NCBI RefSeq assembly: GCF_003007785.1 | Contig: NZ_PXOH01000042.1 | Coordinates: forward strand, 1-34,906 | Length of the DNA: 34,906 nt | Reading direction: 5' to 3' | Origin: Aphanothece hegewaldii CCALA 016 | GTDB taxonomy: Bacteria; Cyanobacteriota; Cyanobacteriia; Cyanobacteriales; Microcystaceae | Shown here: piece after piece, positions 8,364 to 20,500 of the stretch | Layout of the letters: each line of letters opens with the position of its first letter | Numbering within the stretch: position 1 is the first letter of the stretch | Translations under genes and position numbers: made by a program | The notes under the pieces: model-generated | Seen by the model: the letters and a program-made list of their open reading frames with translations, nothing else | Database searches by the model: none | What the model was told of the DNA's origin: nothing

Positions 8364-10505
8364 TTACATTCTAATGAGTTTTTGAAATTCAGCCGTTTCT
8401 TTATCTAGATTTTTTTCTTTTTCTTTATACTGTTCTAAATTAGCTTGTAATTTGACTTGTATCTTTTCAATATCTATAATATATTCATTATAATTTGATT
8501 GAATTTCTGCGACAGTATCTTCAATTTTCTTTGCTTCGTAATCTAAAGCCAGATTGAACTCTTGAATAATTTTTTCTATAAGATTTTTACTTAAAGATTG
8601 ATAATAACCTGCTAATTCTTTTCCTAGTTTTTCGCTGGCTTCATCTAGTTTCATTTGATTATCAGCACGATAAGCATTCATTAATAGGAAAAAGATCCCA
8701 AAAATTACTGCACCTAACAATAACGGATAGCTTTTAAAGGTTTTTGATAATTGCTCAAAAATTTGGTTTTTTCCTCCTCTAATACCAATTAATGCTAACA
8801 CTAAAGTTATCATCATCATGTATTGCATCATATTGGTTCTGATTTCTTTCATCAGATAAGACGGTAGAGAAACTTGTTTATGACGTACTTCACAAATAAT
8901 CCCAGCAAAAGACATCATTAAGTTACTCCTGATATCGAGAGCTTGAGGTGCAGAAAAAGAGGTATTATCCAGAAGAGAAGGAATAATATTAAGAGTGGAT
9001 TGAATTTGTACGATTAAATTATTCAGTCCGCCATTGTTATAAGAATAGCTGATTTTTTCCCATTCATGAATCCCCCATTCTTCTAGCCAAGAAATACAGA
9101 AATCCAGCAAATCTCTATTGACATCTTGCCCTGATGCTGCTAACTGAATATAAGATTGTCCATCTCGCTTAATGATAACAGGCTGTAACTGATCGACAAA
9201 ATTTTGTACTTGATAAACAATACTCCGTTTACTAAAGTTATCGAGTGCTGCTCCTTTCGCTTGGGCAACATCTAGCTTAACTTTTTTAAAGAATTTATCT
9301 TTCTCTTCATTAACAGTATTGAGTGCTTTTTTAGTAACTTCTTTTAAATTGATATGAGTTAACTGTTCTAGATCTTTTTTTTGTTGAATAATTTGTTCTT
9401 GGAGGAGTATTTTATCTTCGGTGAAAAGAATTGCGAGGGGTTCTAAAAGTGTTTGAGTTTTTATGGCTAGTCGGGCAGCTAAAATATTTTCGGGTTGACG
9501 TTTAATAATATTTTCTATAGATTTTATAAAATTATCTTGTTTTTTTTGTAAGTTTTTGCCTAGCTCAGTTGGATAGTCTTCGACATAATAGGGCTTGAGG
9601 AAAACAGGTAGGATTTCAAAGTTAGATTCTTGCGCTTTTAAGACAGATTCTAAACGGGTTATACCCTCTTCTGAAGTAAGGAGCAGTTGGGATTCTTCTT
9701 CGGGGCTAAAGAGTTCAGGAACGATAAAAACCTTGGCGATCATAGAGGTATCGATCCCTTTAATTAAAGATATTTCTCTCTCAGAAAGTTTTTCTAAATT
9801 CACAACTATGAGCAAAACATCTGAATTGATAATTTCTAAATAGGGTTCATTGATCGAGGTATCAGGTGTAATATTTTGATGATCAAAGATTAACTCAACA
9901 ATTCCTGCTTCTGAATGAGGACTAGCTAAAGTAATTTTGTCTTTCGGTTGAAGGATATAATCTGTTGTGATTGGTTGCCCATTGACAAATGTACCATTAG
10001 TACTAAAGCGGTCTTCGAGTTGCCAAAGGGGTTGTTCTGTTGCATCAAGCTTAGATTTAATTAAAGCGTGTTTCCAAGAAATTCCGCGATATTGAGGATC
10101 ATTTAAAACCATTTCGGCATCAGGATTACGACCGATGAGAAAATTTTCAGTAGTCAAAGGATAAGATTGCTGAATTTCTGTGCGATCGTCAATAATACAA
10201 CGTAGGGTTAAAGTCGTTAAGGTTTGTGGAGTTAGATTCTTCGGTAAATCGGGTAAAGCATCTAACTTAATCTGATAGGCTGTTAAAAAATTCGGCTGAG
10301 TGCTGAGTAAATCAAAGAGTGCTTGTGCAGAGATTTCATGTTCACTTATAATTTGTAAAATAAGTTTTTTGGTTTCTAAAAGGGTTTCTAACTGCTTAAG
10401 CTGTAGGTTCAACGGTTCAATTTCTGGGTGACGCTCCAGATTTCTTTGTAGAAATAATTGTAGCGATTGAAGATTTTGAGTGAGTTTATCGGCTTTGGGT
10501 GGCAT
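8364..10505 (-). CDS. FHA-domain membrane protein with dynamin-like, P-loop-less body
   Basis: A 713-residue protein with an ATG start. After an N-terminal helical region, residues ~100-208 form an FHA phospho-threonine-binding domain (FLIGRNPDAEMVL, ISWKHALI and FSTNGTFVNG, i.e. GR...SxxHA...STNGT). The next part (DVLLIVVNLEKLSEREISLIKG...KVFIVPEL, 229-264) looks like the second half of a dynamin-type G domain, where GTPases have NKxD; here that motif is replaced and no Walker A is present. Helical sequence follows, then two close membrane spans (about 559-575 and 593-611) and a C-terminal coiled coil, as in bacterial dynamin-like proteins. The dynamin relationship is my inference from pattern. 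It lies 30 bp downstream of the protease gene, probably in one operon. Confidence 0.75.
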   Translation of the reverse strand: MPPKADKLTQNLQSLQLFLQRNLERHPEIEPLNLQLKQLETLLETKKLILQIISEHEISAQALFDLLSTQPNFLTAYQIKLDALPDLPKNLTPQTLTTLTLRCIIDDRTEIQQSYPLTTENFLIGRNPDAEMVLNDPQYRGISWKHALIKSKLDATEQPLWQLEDRFSTNGTFVNGQPITTDYILQPKDKITLASPHSEAGIVELIFDHQNITPDTSINEPYLEIINSDVLLIVVNLEKLSEREISLIKGIDTSMIAKVFIVPELFSPEEESQLLLTSEEGITRLESVLKAQESNFEILPVFLKPYYVEDYPTELGKNLQKKQDNFIKSIENIIKRQPENILAARLAIKTQTLLEPLAILFTEDKILLQEQIIQQKKDLEQLTHINLKEVTKKALNTVNEEKDKFFKKVKLDVAQAKGAALDNFSKRSIVYQVQNFVDQLQPVIIKRDGQSYIQLAASGQDVNRDLLDFCISWLEEWGIHEWEKISYSYNNGGLNNLIVQIQSTLNIIPSLLDNTSFSAPQALDIRSNLMMSFAGIICEVRHKQVSLPSYLMKEIRTNMMQYMMMITLVLALIGIRGGKNQIFEQLSKTFKSYPLLLGAVIFGIFFLLMNAYRADNQMKLDEASEKLGKELAGYYQSLSKNLIEKIIQEFNLALDYEAKKIEDTVAEIQSNYNEYIIDIEKIQVKLQANLEQYKEKEKNLDKETAEFQKLIRM

Positions 10506-10535
10506 TTTCAGTACATTAAACTTTATTTTTTAAAA

Positions 10536-11306
10536 TTATAAACTGGGGTTTAGATAATGCTGTTGAACAAAATCTCGGATTGTTTGGACAGATATCGCCC
10601 AACTCAATTGACTAACTTGTTGCCAAGCTTTTTCCGAAACCGTCTTACCATCGGGGAAAATGTAGGGATTACCCAAAAGGGGATCTTGTGCCATACCATT
10701 AATGCCAAGAAGTTCTCCTTTTTGATTTACCACTGGCCCGCCACTCATGCCATTTCTCAGTAAATTAGTATAGCCAATTTGATAGCCTCCTAAAAAAGGT
10801 TCATCGAGAACCATCATTAATTTGCCTTGGGTGAAATGAAAATCTTGTGCTTGATGGAAGTCATCGAAAAATGGAAAACCTCCAGCTAAAACCGATTCTT
10901 CTTTCAACATTTTAGGCGAAGCTTTAAGGGTTAACACTGAGTAGCTAGGGGTATCCGTTTTAAATGTCAGCAATGCCAGATCGTTTTCTTTGGGACTAGG
11001 GGAAGGAGACACGATTTGAACTGGGTATGTACGACCATCAAATGTCTGTATTTTATAAGAAAGTTTGCGATCAAAGACTACATGATCGTTGGTAATCACC
11101 CAATATTGATTATTAGAGCGATCGATTAATACCCCTGAGCCGCCTAATCTATTGGCTTCGTCAGCCCGAAAAACCCGAACTGTTATTGTTTTCGTCAACT
11201 GTTCTAATTTTTGAGAACTTGAAAGCGGCAATTGACAACTAAGCGGTATCCAAACCAACAACAATAAGAAAACCATTCGGCTAATGACTTTCATCAACCG
11301 TTTCAT
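10536..11306 (-). CDS. Trypsin-like (S1C) serine protease, probable exported lipoprotein
   Basis: A 256-residue protein with a complete catalytic triad in chymotrypsin-fold context: His75 (TNDHVVF), Asp109 (ENDLALL) and Ser188 (NGMSGGPVV). The order and spacing fit HtrA/Deg-like trypsin domains, but there is no PDZ domain. The N-terminus is a hydrophobic segment ending PLSCQ; Cys24 could be a lipidation site, although the -3 Pro is atypical for a lipobox. AGGAG (11317-11321 region) sits ten bases before the ATG. The FHA/dynamin-like gene follows 30 bp later. It likely acts in the periplasm or at the outer face of the membrane; the substrate is unknown. Confidence 0.85.
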   Translation of the reverse strand: MKRLMKVISRMVFLLLLVWIPLSCQLPLSSSQKLEQLTKTITVRVFRADEANRLGGSGVLIDRSNNQYWVITNDHVVFDRKLSYKIQTFDGRTYPVQIVSPSPSPKENDLALLTFKTDTPSYSVLTLKASPKMLKEESVLAGGFPFFDDFHQAQDFHFTQGKLMMVLDEPFLGGYQIGYTNLLRNGMSGGPVVNQKGELLGINGMAQDPLLGNPYIFPDGKTVSEKAWQQVSQLSWAISVQTIRDFVQQHYLNPSL

Positions 11307-11328
11307 GAATAGCTATCTCCTGAGCCAA

Positions 11329-11351
11329 TTTTTAAGCTTCGCGCTTAAAAA
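11329..11351 (-). promoter_or_regulatory. 5'-leader hairpin next to the protease ribosome-binding site
   Basis: A perfect 9-bp inverted repeat, TTTTTAAGC / GCTTAAAAA, with a 5-base loop. Read on the minus strand it lies about ten bases before the AGGAG site of the protease gene. No T-run follows, so it does not look like an intrinsic terminator. It may stabilise the leader or modulate translation; function is inferred from position only. Confidence 0.3.
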
Positions 11352-11453
11352 ATTTGAGTACACCTGAAAACTTGTTTACAGTTTAGCATGACTTTTGAAA
11401 AATCAATCAAAAAGCCAGATTTACGCCAGTGAATCTTGAGAAAAGTTAAAAAA

Positions 11454-11483
11454 TTGACTATTCTCGTTTAAATCTTATATAAT
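11454..11483 (+). promoter_or_regulatory. Sigma70-type promoter of the TpsA gene
   Basis: TTGACT (11454-11459) and TATAAT (11478-11483) are separated by 18 bp, close to the group-1 sigma consensus. A start near 11490 would give a leader of about 70 nt before the ATG at 11559. That leader contains two copies of AACTTAATAA and a weak AAGGA site. Confidence 0.7.
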
Positions 11484-11558
11484 CAGGAGAATTAATTCCT
11501 CTTAAAACTGGCAAAAAACTTAATAAAACTTAATAAGTTAAGGATTAACTTAAAAATA

Positions 11559-14500
11559 ATGAAAAAGCTTTCTTTTATATTAGCGTTACTTCTCACCAGT
11601 TATATTCCTTCTGTACAAGCGCAACAAGTCATTCCCGCAAATGATGGAACTGCAACCCTAGTCACCCCCAATGGACAGCGCATCATCATTGATGGGGGGA
11701 CTTTATCAAAAGATGGTAAAAATCTTTTTCATAGTTTCCAAGAGTTTGGTTTAAGTGCCAGTCAAATCGCTACTTTTTTATCTAATCCCGATATTCGCAA
11801 TATACTTTCGCGGGTAGTAGGGGGCAATCCTTCTTATATTAATGGTTTGATTGAGGTAATGGGTGGAAACTCTAATCTTTATTTAGTTAATCCTGCTGGA
11901 ATTGTTTTCGGTGCAGGGGCGCGGTTGAATGTTCCTGCTGATTTTATTGCGACAACGGCTCATCAATTAGGGTTTGCGAATGGCTTTTTTAATGCTTTTG
12001 GTACGAATGATTATCTTAATTTAGTCGGTAGCCCAAATACTTTTCATTTTGGCGAAGGAGCATCAGGAACAATTATTAATGCTGGGGTACTACAGGTATC
12101 CCCAGATTCTAATGTATCTCTAGTGGCAGGGAATGTTATTAATACAGGGACGATCAATGCACCTGGTGGTAAAATTACGATCGCGGCTGTTCCGGGTACA
12201 TCTAAAGTCAAGATTTCCCAAGAAGGACAGATCCTCAGTTTAGAAATTGAACCCCCCAAAGATACTCAGGGAAATTCTACAGCACTTCGAGCGATCAACT
12301 TACCAACCTTATTGACAGGGGCAGCTAATCAAGGCGTTGAAACGGGGTTAGCGGTTACGCCCACGGAAACAGTACAACAAATTAGCACAGGTGTTACTTT
12401 ACCCACTGAACCGAGTACAACGATCATATCAGGAACCGTTAACGGAAAGGCTGCCGATTTAGGCGGTGAAATCAGCATCTTGGGAACTCAGGTAGGGTTA
12501 ATTAATGCTACCGTTGATGCTTCTGGGTCAAATGGTGGCGGTACCGTTTTAATTGGGGGAGATTATCAAGGAAAAGGAACCGTACCCAATGCTAGAGCGA
12601 CCTATGTTAGTTCAGATTCAGTGATTAAAGCCGATGCCCTAACTCAAGGAAATGGCGGGAAGGTTATCGTTTGGGCTGATGGTAACACTTACTTTAAAGG
12701 GACAATTAGCGCCCAAGGTGGTGTAAGTGGTGGTAATGGTGGTTTTGTAGAAGTGTCAGGTAAAGAAAATCTCTTTTTTGATGGTCAAGTTAATACAACT
12801 GCCATTAATGGCAATCCTGGTACACTACTTTTAGATCCCCAAAATGTAATTGTTATTAATGGTGATGAGGGGGCTGATGATGAACAAATCGCAGATGGAC
12901 AAATTCTCGCCGATGACGAGCCTAGTGCTACCTTCACAATTTCTGAAAATGCCCTACAAAATTTAGCAGGAACAACCAATGTCAATATCGAAGCTACTGA
13001 CAATATCACCATTAATGACTTGACGGATAATCAGCTTGTTTTTGCTTCTAATATCACCACAGGAAATCAAGCTAAAACATCTGTAACATTTCGTGCCGAT
13101 GCTAACAACGATGAAATTGGTAATTTTTCTATGAGTACCAATGACACAATCACTGCTAGAGGTAGAAACGTTAGCATAGTTGGAGCAAATATCACTGTAG
13201 GATCAATAGATACTAGTGCCTTTGCAAATAACATTTCTGGACAAAATGGCAATGCTGGAGATATAACTTTAAGCGCGCTCAACAACATACAAGTAGCGGG
13301 AAGTTTTTCCCTTCCTAGTGGTGATCTGGTTAGCCTAGGTGCTTATGTAGGTGTTGGCAATACAGGAAATGCAGGCAATATCAATCTTACCAGTCTGTTT
13401 GGCAATATTACCTTTAACGTAGACAACACTAGTATTGTAGCAACGACAGCGAGTGGAACTGCTGGCAGTATTCAGATGAACGCTTTATTTGGAACAATTA
13501 ACCTTCCTGCCTCGATTCTAGTTGAGAACTTCAGTAATAGTGCTGATCAAGGAAGTGTCATTTTATCTGCCAATACAATACAACCTTTTGGTTCAGCTAG
13601 TACACTGACCTTTACCGTTGACAACAATATTAACATTAACGCAGAAAATATCAATGTCAACATATCTCAAGTTAGCTCGTCAAGACCTATCAACATTAAA
13701 GGTAATAACCTTAATCTCAACAACAATATCAACAGTGGTGGTGGCAATGTTAATCTTACTGCTAACGAGACTATAACTGTCGGCAATAACGTTAATATTA
13801 CATCTTCTTTTGGAGATGTAACCCTTCATGCCGATGCGGATAATAACAACTCAGGAGCAATCCGACTAAACTCTGGTTCTTCTATTACTTCTGGAGGAGG
13901 AGATATTACTCTAGGCGGCGGAACAAATCCACTGACTCAGCCAGCAGTCGGCACAACAGAAAATGTTGACGGAATTTATTTGGAAAATGTCACCCTTAGC
14001 TCAGGAGGAGGAGATATCAGTCTTAGAGGTACTGGTAATGGAACTGTCGATAATGCCACGGGAATTAGGCTAGGTAATACTAATGCTAGCACTTCGGGGG
14101 GAGATATTACCTTAGTGGGAATAGGGGGCGGAACTGAAAGCCGTAGCGATGGTATTCTTTTGGAACTTGATAGCATAATACAATCTACTGGGAATAAGAC
14201 AATCTCTCTGACGGGGACTGGCGGTACGGGCGTACAGGAAAATTCTGGGATAGATATTCGTACTACTTCACAAATCACTTCTGTCGATGGAAATATTATA
14301 CTCAATGGAACTGGGGGAAGTGGTTCAGGAATTCAAAATGAGGGAATTATTCTGACTGGTGGCAGCACAATACAATCTACTGGGAATGGGACAATCTTTC
14401 TGACGGGGACTGGCGGTACGGGTACGGACAATCTTTACGGGATAATTATTGGTGTCGATCCTAGTGAATCTAGCACGATCGGCAGCAATTCTGGAGTAAC

Positions 14501-17500
14501 ATCGGCTAGCGGAGCTATTACTCTTACTGGAACAGGGGGCGGAACTGGAAACAATAACTATGGTATTTTTCTGAACGACAGTGGCACAGTTGAATCAACA
14601 GGCAATGGAAATCTGACTTTAATAGGTACAGGCGGGAGTGGCGGCTCTCTAGCGAACCCCACTGAAGGCATCTTGATTCAGGGAATCAACTCCAAAGTTA
14701 GTTCGAGCAATGGAAACATTAACCTACAAGGAACGCTTCCAGCAAATAATACTGGTAATAGTATTTTCAGCGATACTTCTATAACCACAACTGGCACAAC
14801 TACTATTACTGGTAATAATGGCAATGTTGCTTTAAACGGAAACAACAATTTTGGGACAGTTGTCATTAATAGTGGTAATAATGTTACTCTCAGAGATATT
14901 AATGATATTACTTTAGGTACCATTAATATTACAGGCGCACTCACTGTCAATAGCCCCAACAATACTCAGTTTAACGGAACAGTACAAGCGGGTAGTCTAA
15001 CAACTGACAATAGTGTTCCTAGTACAACAACTGATAGAACAACAATTAACACCTCATCTATTACGACCACAAGCTCGCAAACTTACAACGACCCTGTAAC
15101 CTTAAACACTAATACTACTCTTTCTGGCAATAACATCACTTTCAACAACCCCCTCAACATTCAAACTTTCACCGCTAATTTTGCTGTCGATAACGCTTTA
15201 ATATTCCCCACTTCAGGAGTAACAGGGACGGGAACGATCGCCATCGCACCCCGAACCGCAGAACGCGGCATCAACATCGGCACAGGTGGTACAGATGTAT
15301 TAGTTTTGACCAATCTCAACAATCTCGGCACTGAGATAGGTCAACTCAACATCGGCGATGCCAAAACGGGAACAATTACAATTAATACGCCTCTCACCTT
15401 CAACTATCCCTTTACCTTCACTACAGGAAGTAATTTTGATGCCACGCAACCAATAACAACCAATGGCAGAAACTTCATCGTCAGTGCCACGACCATTGAA
15501 ACCCAAGGGATCACTACTAGCAGTACCACAGGTGGCAATATTCAACTAACAAGCACCACTGGGGGAATTACCACAGGTGCCTTGAATGCTTCTAGTGTCA
15601 GCGCCTCTTTACCAGGAGGAGTGGCAGGAGAGATCGGACTGACAGCGAAGACAGACGTACTGACGGGTACCATCACCACATCGGGAACTAACAACACAGG
15701 AAAAGTGACCCTAACTGGGGACAAGGTGACGACAGGTGCGATCACGGCAGGAGGTGCGATCGCTGTCAATGCCAGAAATGAGGCGGAAATTCAAGGAAAT
15801 GTATCGGGACAATCCTTAACCGTAGAAAAATCCGTAACATTTAGCAATACAGCAGGAACAGTGGCTGTTAATACGACAGGCAATCAAGAATATAAAAATA
15901 ATGTAACATTTAACCAACCAGCAACCCTAAGTTCAACATCGGGAAATGTGACAGCATCGGGAAACATAACAGGAACATCTTTAACAGTAAATGCTCCTTT
16001 GACAGTGGGAAATAGCACAGGAAGCTTGATTAGTACAACAAATAATCAAACTTACACCAGTCCCGTGACACTAGCAGGTAATACAGAGTTCAGAGCAGGC
16101 AGCAACACAAGTGGTACGCTCGCCTTTAGCAGTTTAGACATCAAGACTCATACAGCAACCTTTACTGCTGATAACGGCGTAACATTCCCCACTTCAGGAG
16201 TAACAGGGACAGGAACGATCGCCATTGTACCCCGAACCGCAGAACGCGGCATTAACATTGGCACAGGTGGCACAGATGTATTAGTGCTGACCAATCTCAA
16301 CAATCTCGGCTCTAGCATCGGTCAACTCAACATCGGCGATGCCAAAACGGGAACCATTACAATTAATACCCCCGTGACCTTCAACTATCCCTTTACCTTC
16401 ACCACAGGGAGTAATTTCAAAGCCGAGCAACCAATAACAACCAATGGCAGAAACTTCATCGTCAGTGCCACGACCATTGAAACCCAAGGGATCACTACTA
16501 GCAGTACCACAGGTGGCAATATCCAACTAACAAGCACCACTGGGGGAATTACAACAGGTGCCTTGAATGCTTCTAGTGTCAGCGCCTCTTTACCAGGAGG
16601 AGTAGCAGGAGAGATCGGACTAACAGCGAAAACAGACGTACTGACGGGTCCCATCACCACATCGGGAACTAACAACACAGGAAAAGTGACCCTAACCGGA
16701 AACCAAGTAACGACAAATGCGATCACGGCAGGAGGTGCGATCGCTGTAAATGCCAGAAATGAGGCAGAAATTCGAGGAAATGTATCGGGACAATCTCTAA
16801 CCGTAGAAAAACCCCTAACCTTAAGCAATACAGCAGGAACAGTAAGTGTTAATACGACCAGCAATCAAGAATATAAAGATACTGTTACGCTTAACAACAA
16901 TACTGACTTTACAGGCAATACGCTCACATTTAATAACACCCTAAACGCCAACGGCAATAACGCGACTCTAACGGCTAATGCAGCAATTAACTTTCCGACT
17001 ACCGAAACGATATCAACGGGAGGGACACTCGCCATTAAACCTGGTACCGCAGCAAATAATATTTTAATCGGTGGAACAGGAACAGGATTACAAGTCACTA
17101 ATCTTAATAATCTTAATGGTTATCAATCGATAGTCATTGGCAGTGGCACAACCGCTAATACAATTACTGTTGGTGATGCTTTGACTTTTAAAGATCCCCT
17201 GACTTTGCAAGCAGCCACTATCAACGTTAACGAAACGATTACAGGTGAAGATAACGCATCACTAACTATAAACAGTGGAACTCAGACTAATCTAAACGGC
17301 GGTTCAATCGATACAAAAGGGTCTCAAATCTATAACGGAGCAGTAGTTTTAGGTGCTTCTACTACTTTAACTGGTAATAATATCACCTTTAATAACACCC
17401 TCAATGTCGGTAGTAACTCAGTCATTTTTACGGCGAATGATGTTCTTACTCTTCCAGCAACAGACATTACAACAACAGGTGGAACCAACACTGTTACTAT

Positions 17501-20500
17501 TCAACCTAATACCACCAGTAATATTTTCCTAGGAACAAACACAGGTGATGGATTACAAGTTACCAATCTTAATAGTATCAAAGGTTTTCAGTCTCTAATG
17601 ATCGGTACCCAAAATACAGAAACGATTACAGTTAGTGAACCTGTAACATTCTACGATCCAACGACTCTACAAGCAGCCAACATCAACGTCAACGAAACCA
17701 TTACAGGTGCAGATAACGCATCAATTACTATAATCGGAGCAGGTACAACTACGACTCTTTATGCAGATATTATCACCAACGGAAACCCGATCCGCATCCA
17801 AGATAACGTTCTCTTGGGAGCAACGGAAATCAATCTCGATACCACTAATAATGACAATTTACCCACAGGCGCAGATATTACCATAACAGGTACAATTAAT
17901 AGCCTTTCTCCCGATACTGATTCAGATCCTTATTCATTACTCGTTGAAGCGGGGACTGTAGGAAATGTAACCTTTGGCGGTGCGATCGGTAATACACAGC
18001 CTTTAGATACTTTAACAATTTTGAGTGCTAATGAAACGATCCTCAATGGTGGCTCAGTTGACACGATCAACGATCAAGCATACACAGAAGGAAATATTAT
18101 TTTAGGGAACAATACTACCTTAACGTCTTCCGAAGGAGATATCAGTAATTCAGAAGGAAAAACCATAACAGGCGTAGGGAAAAACTTAACCATCAGTGCA
18201 AATAATATAGATATATTCAATATCGATACTGGCAATGGTGAAGGAACGATTAATCTAACGGCCGATTTAGGAATAACCGCCTATAGCCTGACTGGAGGCG
18301 AAATTCAACTTAAAGCCCCAATTATAGGAATTTTAAACAGTATCACAGGAACGACTCTAACCACCAATGGTTTAGTGTCATTTTTTGGCGGGGTTCCTAT
18401 TGATGTAGACATTCCTCAGTCACCGTCCGTCACCGTTACAACCACTGGATCTCAAACCTATAATAGTTTAGTTGCAATAGCCTCAAAAGAAACGGCTACT
18501 TTTACCAGTAATGATACAGTTACGGTTAATCAACCCATTAATACCCTAGGAACTGATTTAAATATTTCTGCTAATACCATCAACACCAGTAATATTGTTA
18601 CGAGTCAAGTAGATTTGACAAATCTTAATATAAATAGCCTTAATCCCGATTCAGATGTAACAATTCCCGACTTTTTCCCTTCCCCTCTTAGTGGCAGCAT
18701 TACCTTAAAATCGAATAATGGCCTAATTCAAACAGGTAATCTGAATACAGCGAATACCACTGGGGCTAATATCAATGTTAATTCAGCTTCTACCTTGACA
18801 ACAGGTGCGATCAATACTTCTGGAACGCAAGGCAATGGTGGAAATGTTACCCTCAAGGCAACTCAAGATGTAGTATTATCGAGTATCGATGCCCGTAGTT
18901 TGGGTAGTACAGGCGGAACGGTTAATATTACTACGCCTAATAATGTTCGCATTACCGACACCATCCCAAATACTAACGCCAGTATCTCTACTGAAGGCAC
19001 ACAAGCTGGTGGCAATATTACGATTCAATATGATGGGGATGAAAATCTTCCTAATAATCAACGAATTCCCTTTATAATCGGAAATTCAAGCCTTAACGGG
19101 TCTGCTGGAGCCATCACCAGTGGCGGCTCTAATATTAATTCAGGTAATTTTGTTTTTACCGAACGACAAGGTAATGTAGCTATTATCTCTGTTGAGGGAC
19201 AAGGACGGTCTAACTTTACCGACGTTGATGATCCTGGTGACTTCATATCTACGCCAGTCCCTTCTCTGCAAGCAACTGTTCGCCCTCCTGTTGTTCCCAT
19301 TGCAACTGTTGATCAAGCAAAAAGTCTTCTTCAGAATATCGAACGAGTTACCGCCGAAAAACCAGCCATCATTTATGTTAGCTTTAAACCGCGTGGTATC
19401 ACCATCAAAGATGATTTTGCACGTCAAGAAGCTGCTTTGACCCAAGAATACGAAACTGGCTTAAACCTCGATAGTAACGTTAGTCAACCGACAATTACTA
19501 CCCCTTCACAAGATACCCACGAACTAGATTTGCTCATGATCACCAGTGAAGGCGAACCCATTAGTATCCCCATTAAAGGGGTAATTCGTCAACAGGTTAT
19601 TGATGCAGCCGAAAAACTTTATTTAACTGCTTCTGATAAAGACTCACCGCGAGAACAATACGAACCGTCTGCCCGTCAATTGTATCAATGGCTGATTAGT
19701 CCTTTAGAAAAAACCCTAGCTGAACGAAAAATCAACAATATATTATTCGTCATGCCTGCAGGTCTAAGAATTATTCCCATTGCTGCACTTATTGATGTTG
19801 AAGGAAAATTTTTAGCCGAAAAATATAGTAGTGGCTTTGCACCGAGTTTGAGTCTAAATGACAACACCTACAGAGATATCAAAGAACAACAATTACTCGC
19901 TTTAGGTGCATCTCAATTCGCTGACCCCAATGCCCTTGGACCTTTACCCGCCGTACAAGTTGAATTACCAAGTATCGAAAATATCTGGCAGGGACGACCA
20001 TACTTAATTAATGAAGACTTCACCATCAATAATTTACGCGAAAGCCGTCAAAAAACAGACTTTGGTATTATTCACCTCTCGACTCACGGCGAATTTAAAC
20101 CAGGTGAACTGAACTTAAGTTATATTCAATTTTATGACAGACGGTTAAATCTAGATGAAGTCCGTACCCTAGGATTAAATCGGCCACCCGTTGAGTTATT
20201 AGTATTAAGTGCCTGTCGTACCGCGTTTGGTGATGAAAATATCGAATTAGGCTTTGCAGGATTAGCCGTGAAAGCAGGTGTTAAATCTGCCCTTGCGAGT
20301 CTTTGGTGGGTAGGTGATACAGGAACCTTAGCTTTTATGACCGATTTCTATGGCAAACTAAAATCTCAAGACGTACCAATTAAAGCAGAAGCCGTTCGCA
20401 AAACCCAAGTCGATATGATTCAAGGACGCATTAGCCAACAAGGGGGGCAAATTGTTAACCCTCAAGGTCAGATTAACCTTCCTCCAGAATTAGCAGGGGC

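Noticed and set aside
12044..19445. Many 60-160-codon frames on the opposite strand or other frames within the TpsA gene
   Set aside because: They lack ribosome-binding sites and recognisable domains, and follow from the low-complexity repetitive coding sequence of TpsA.
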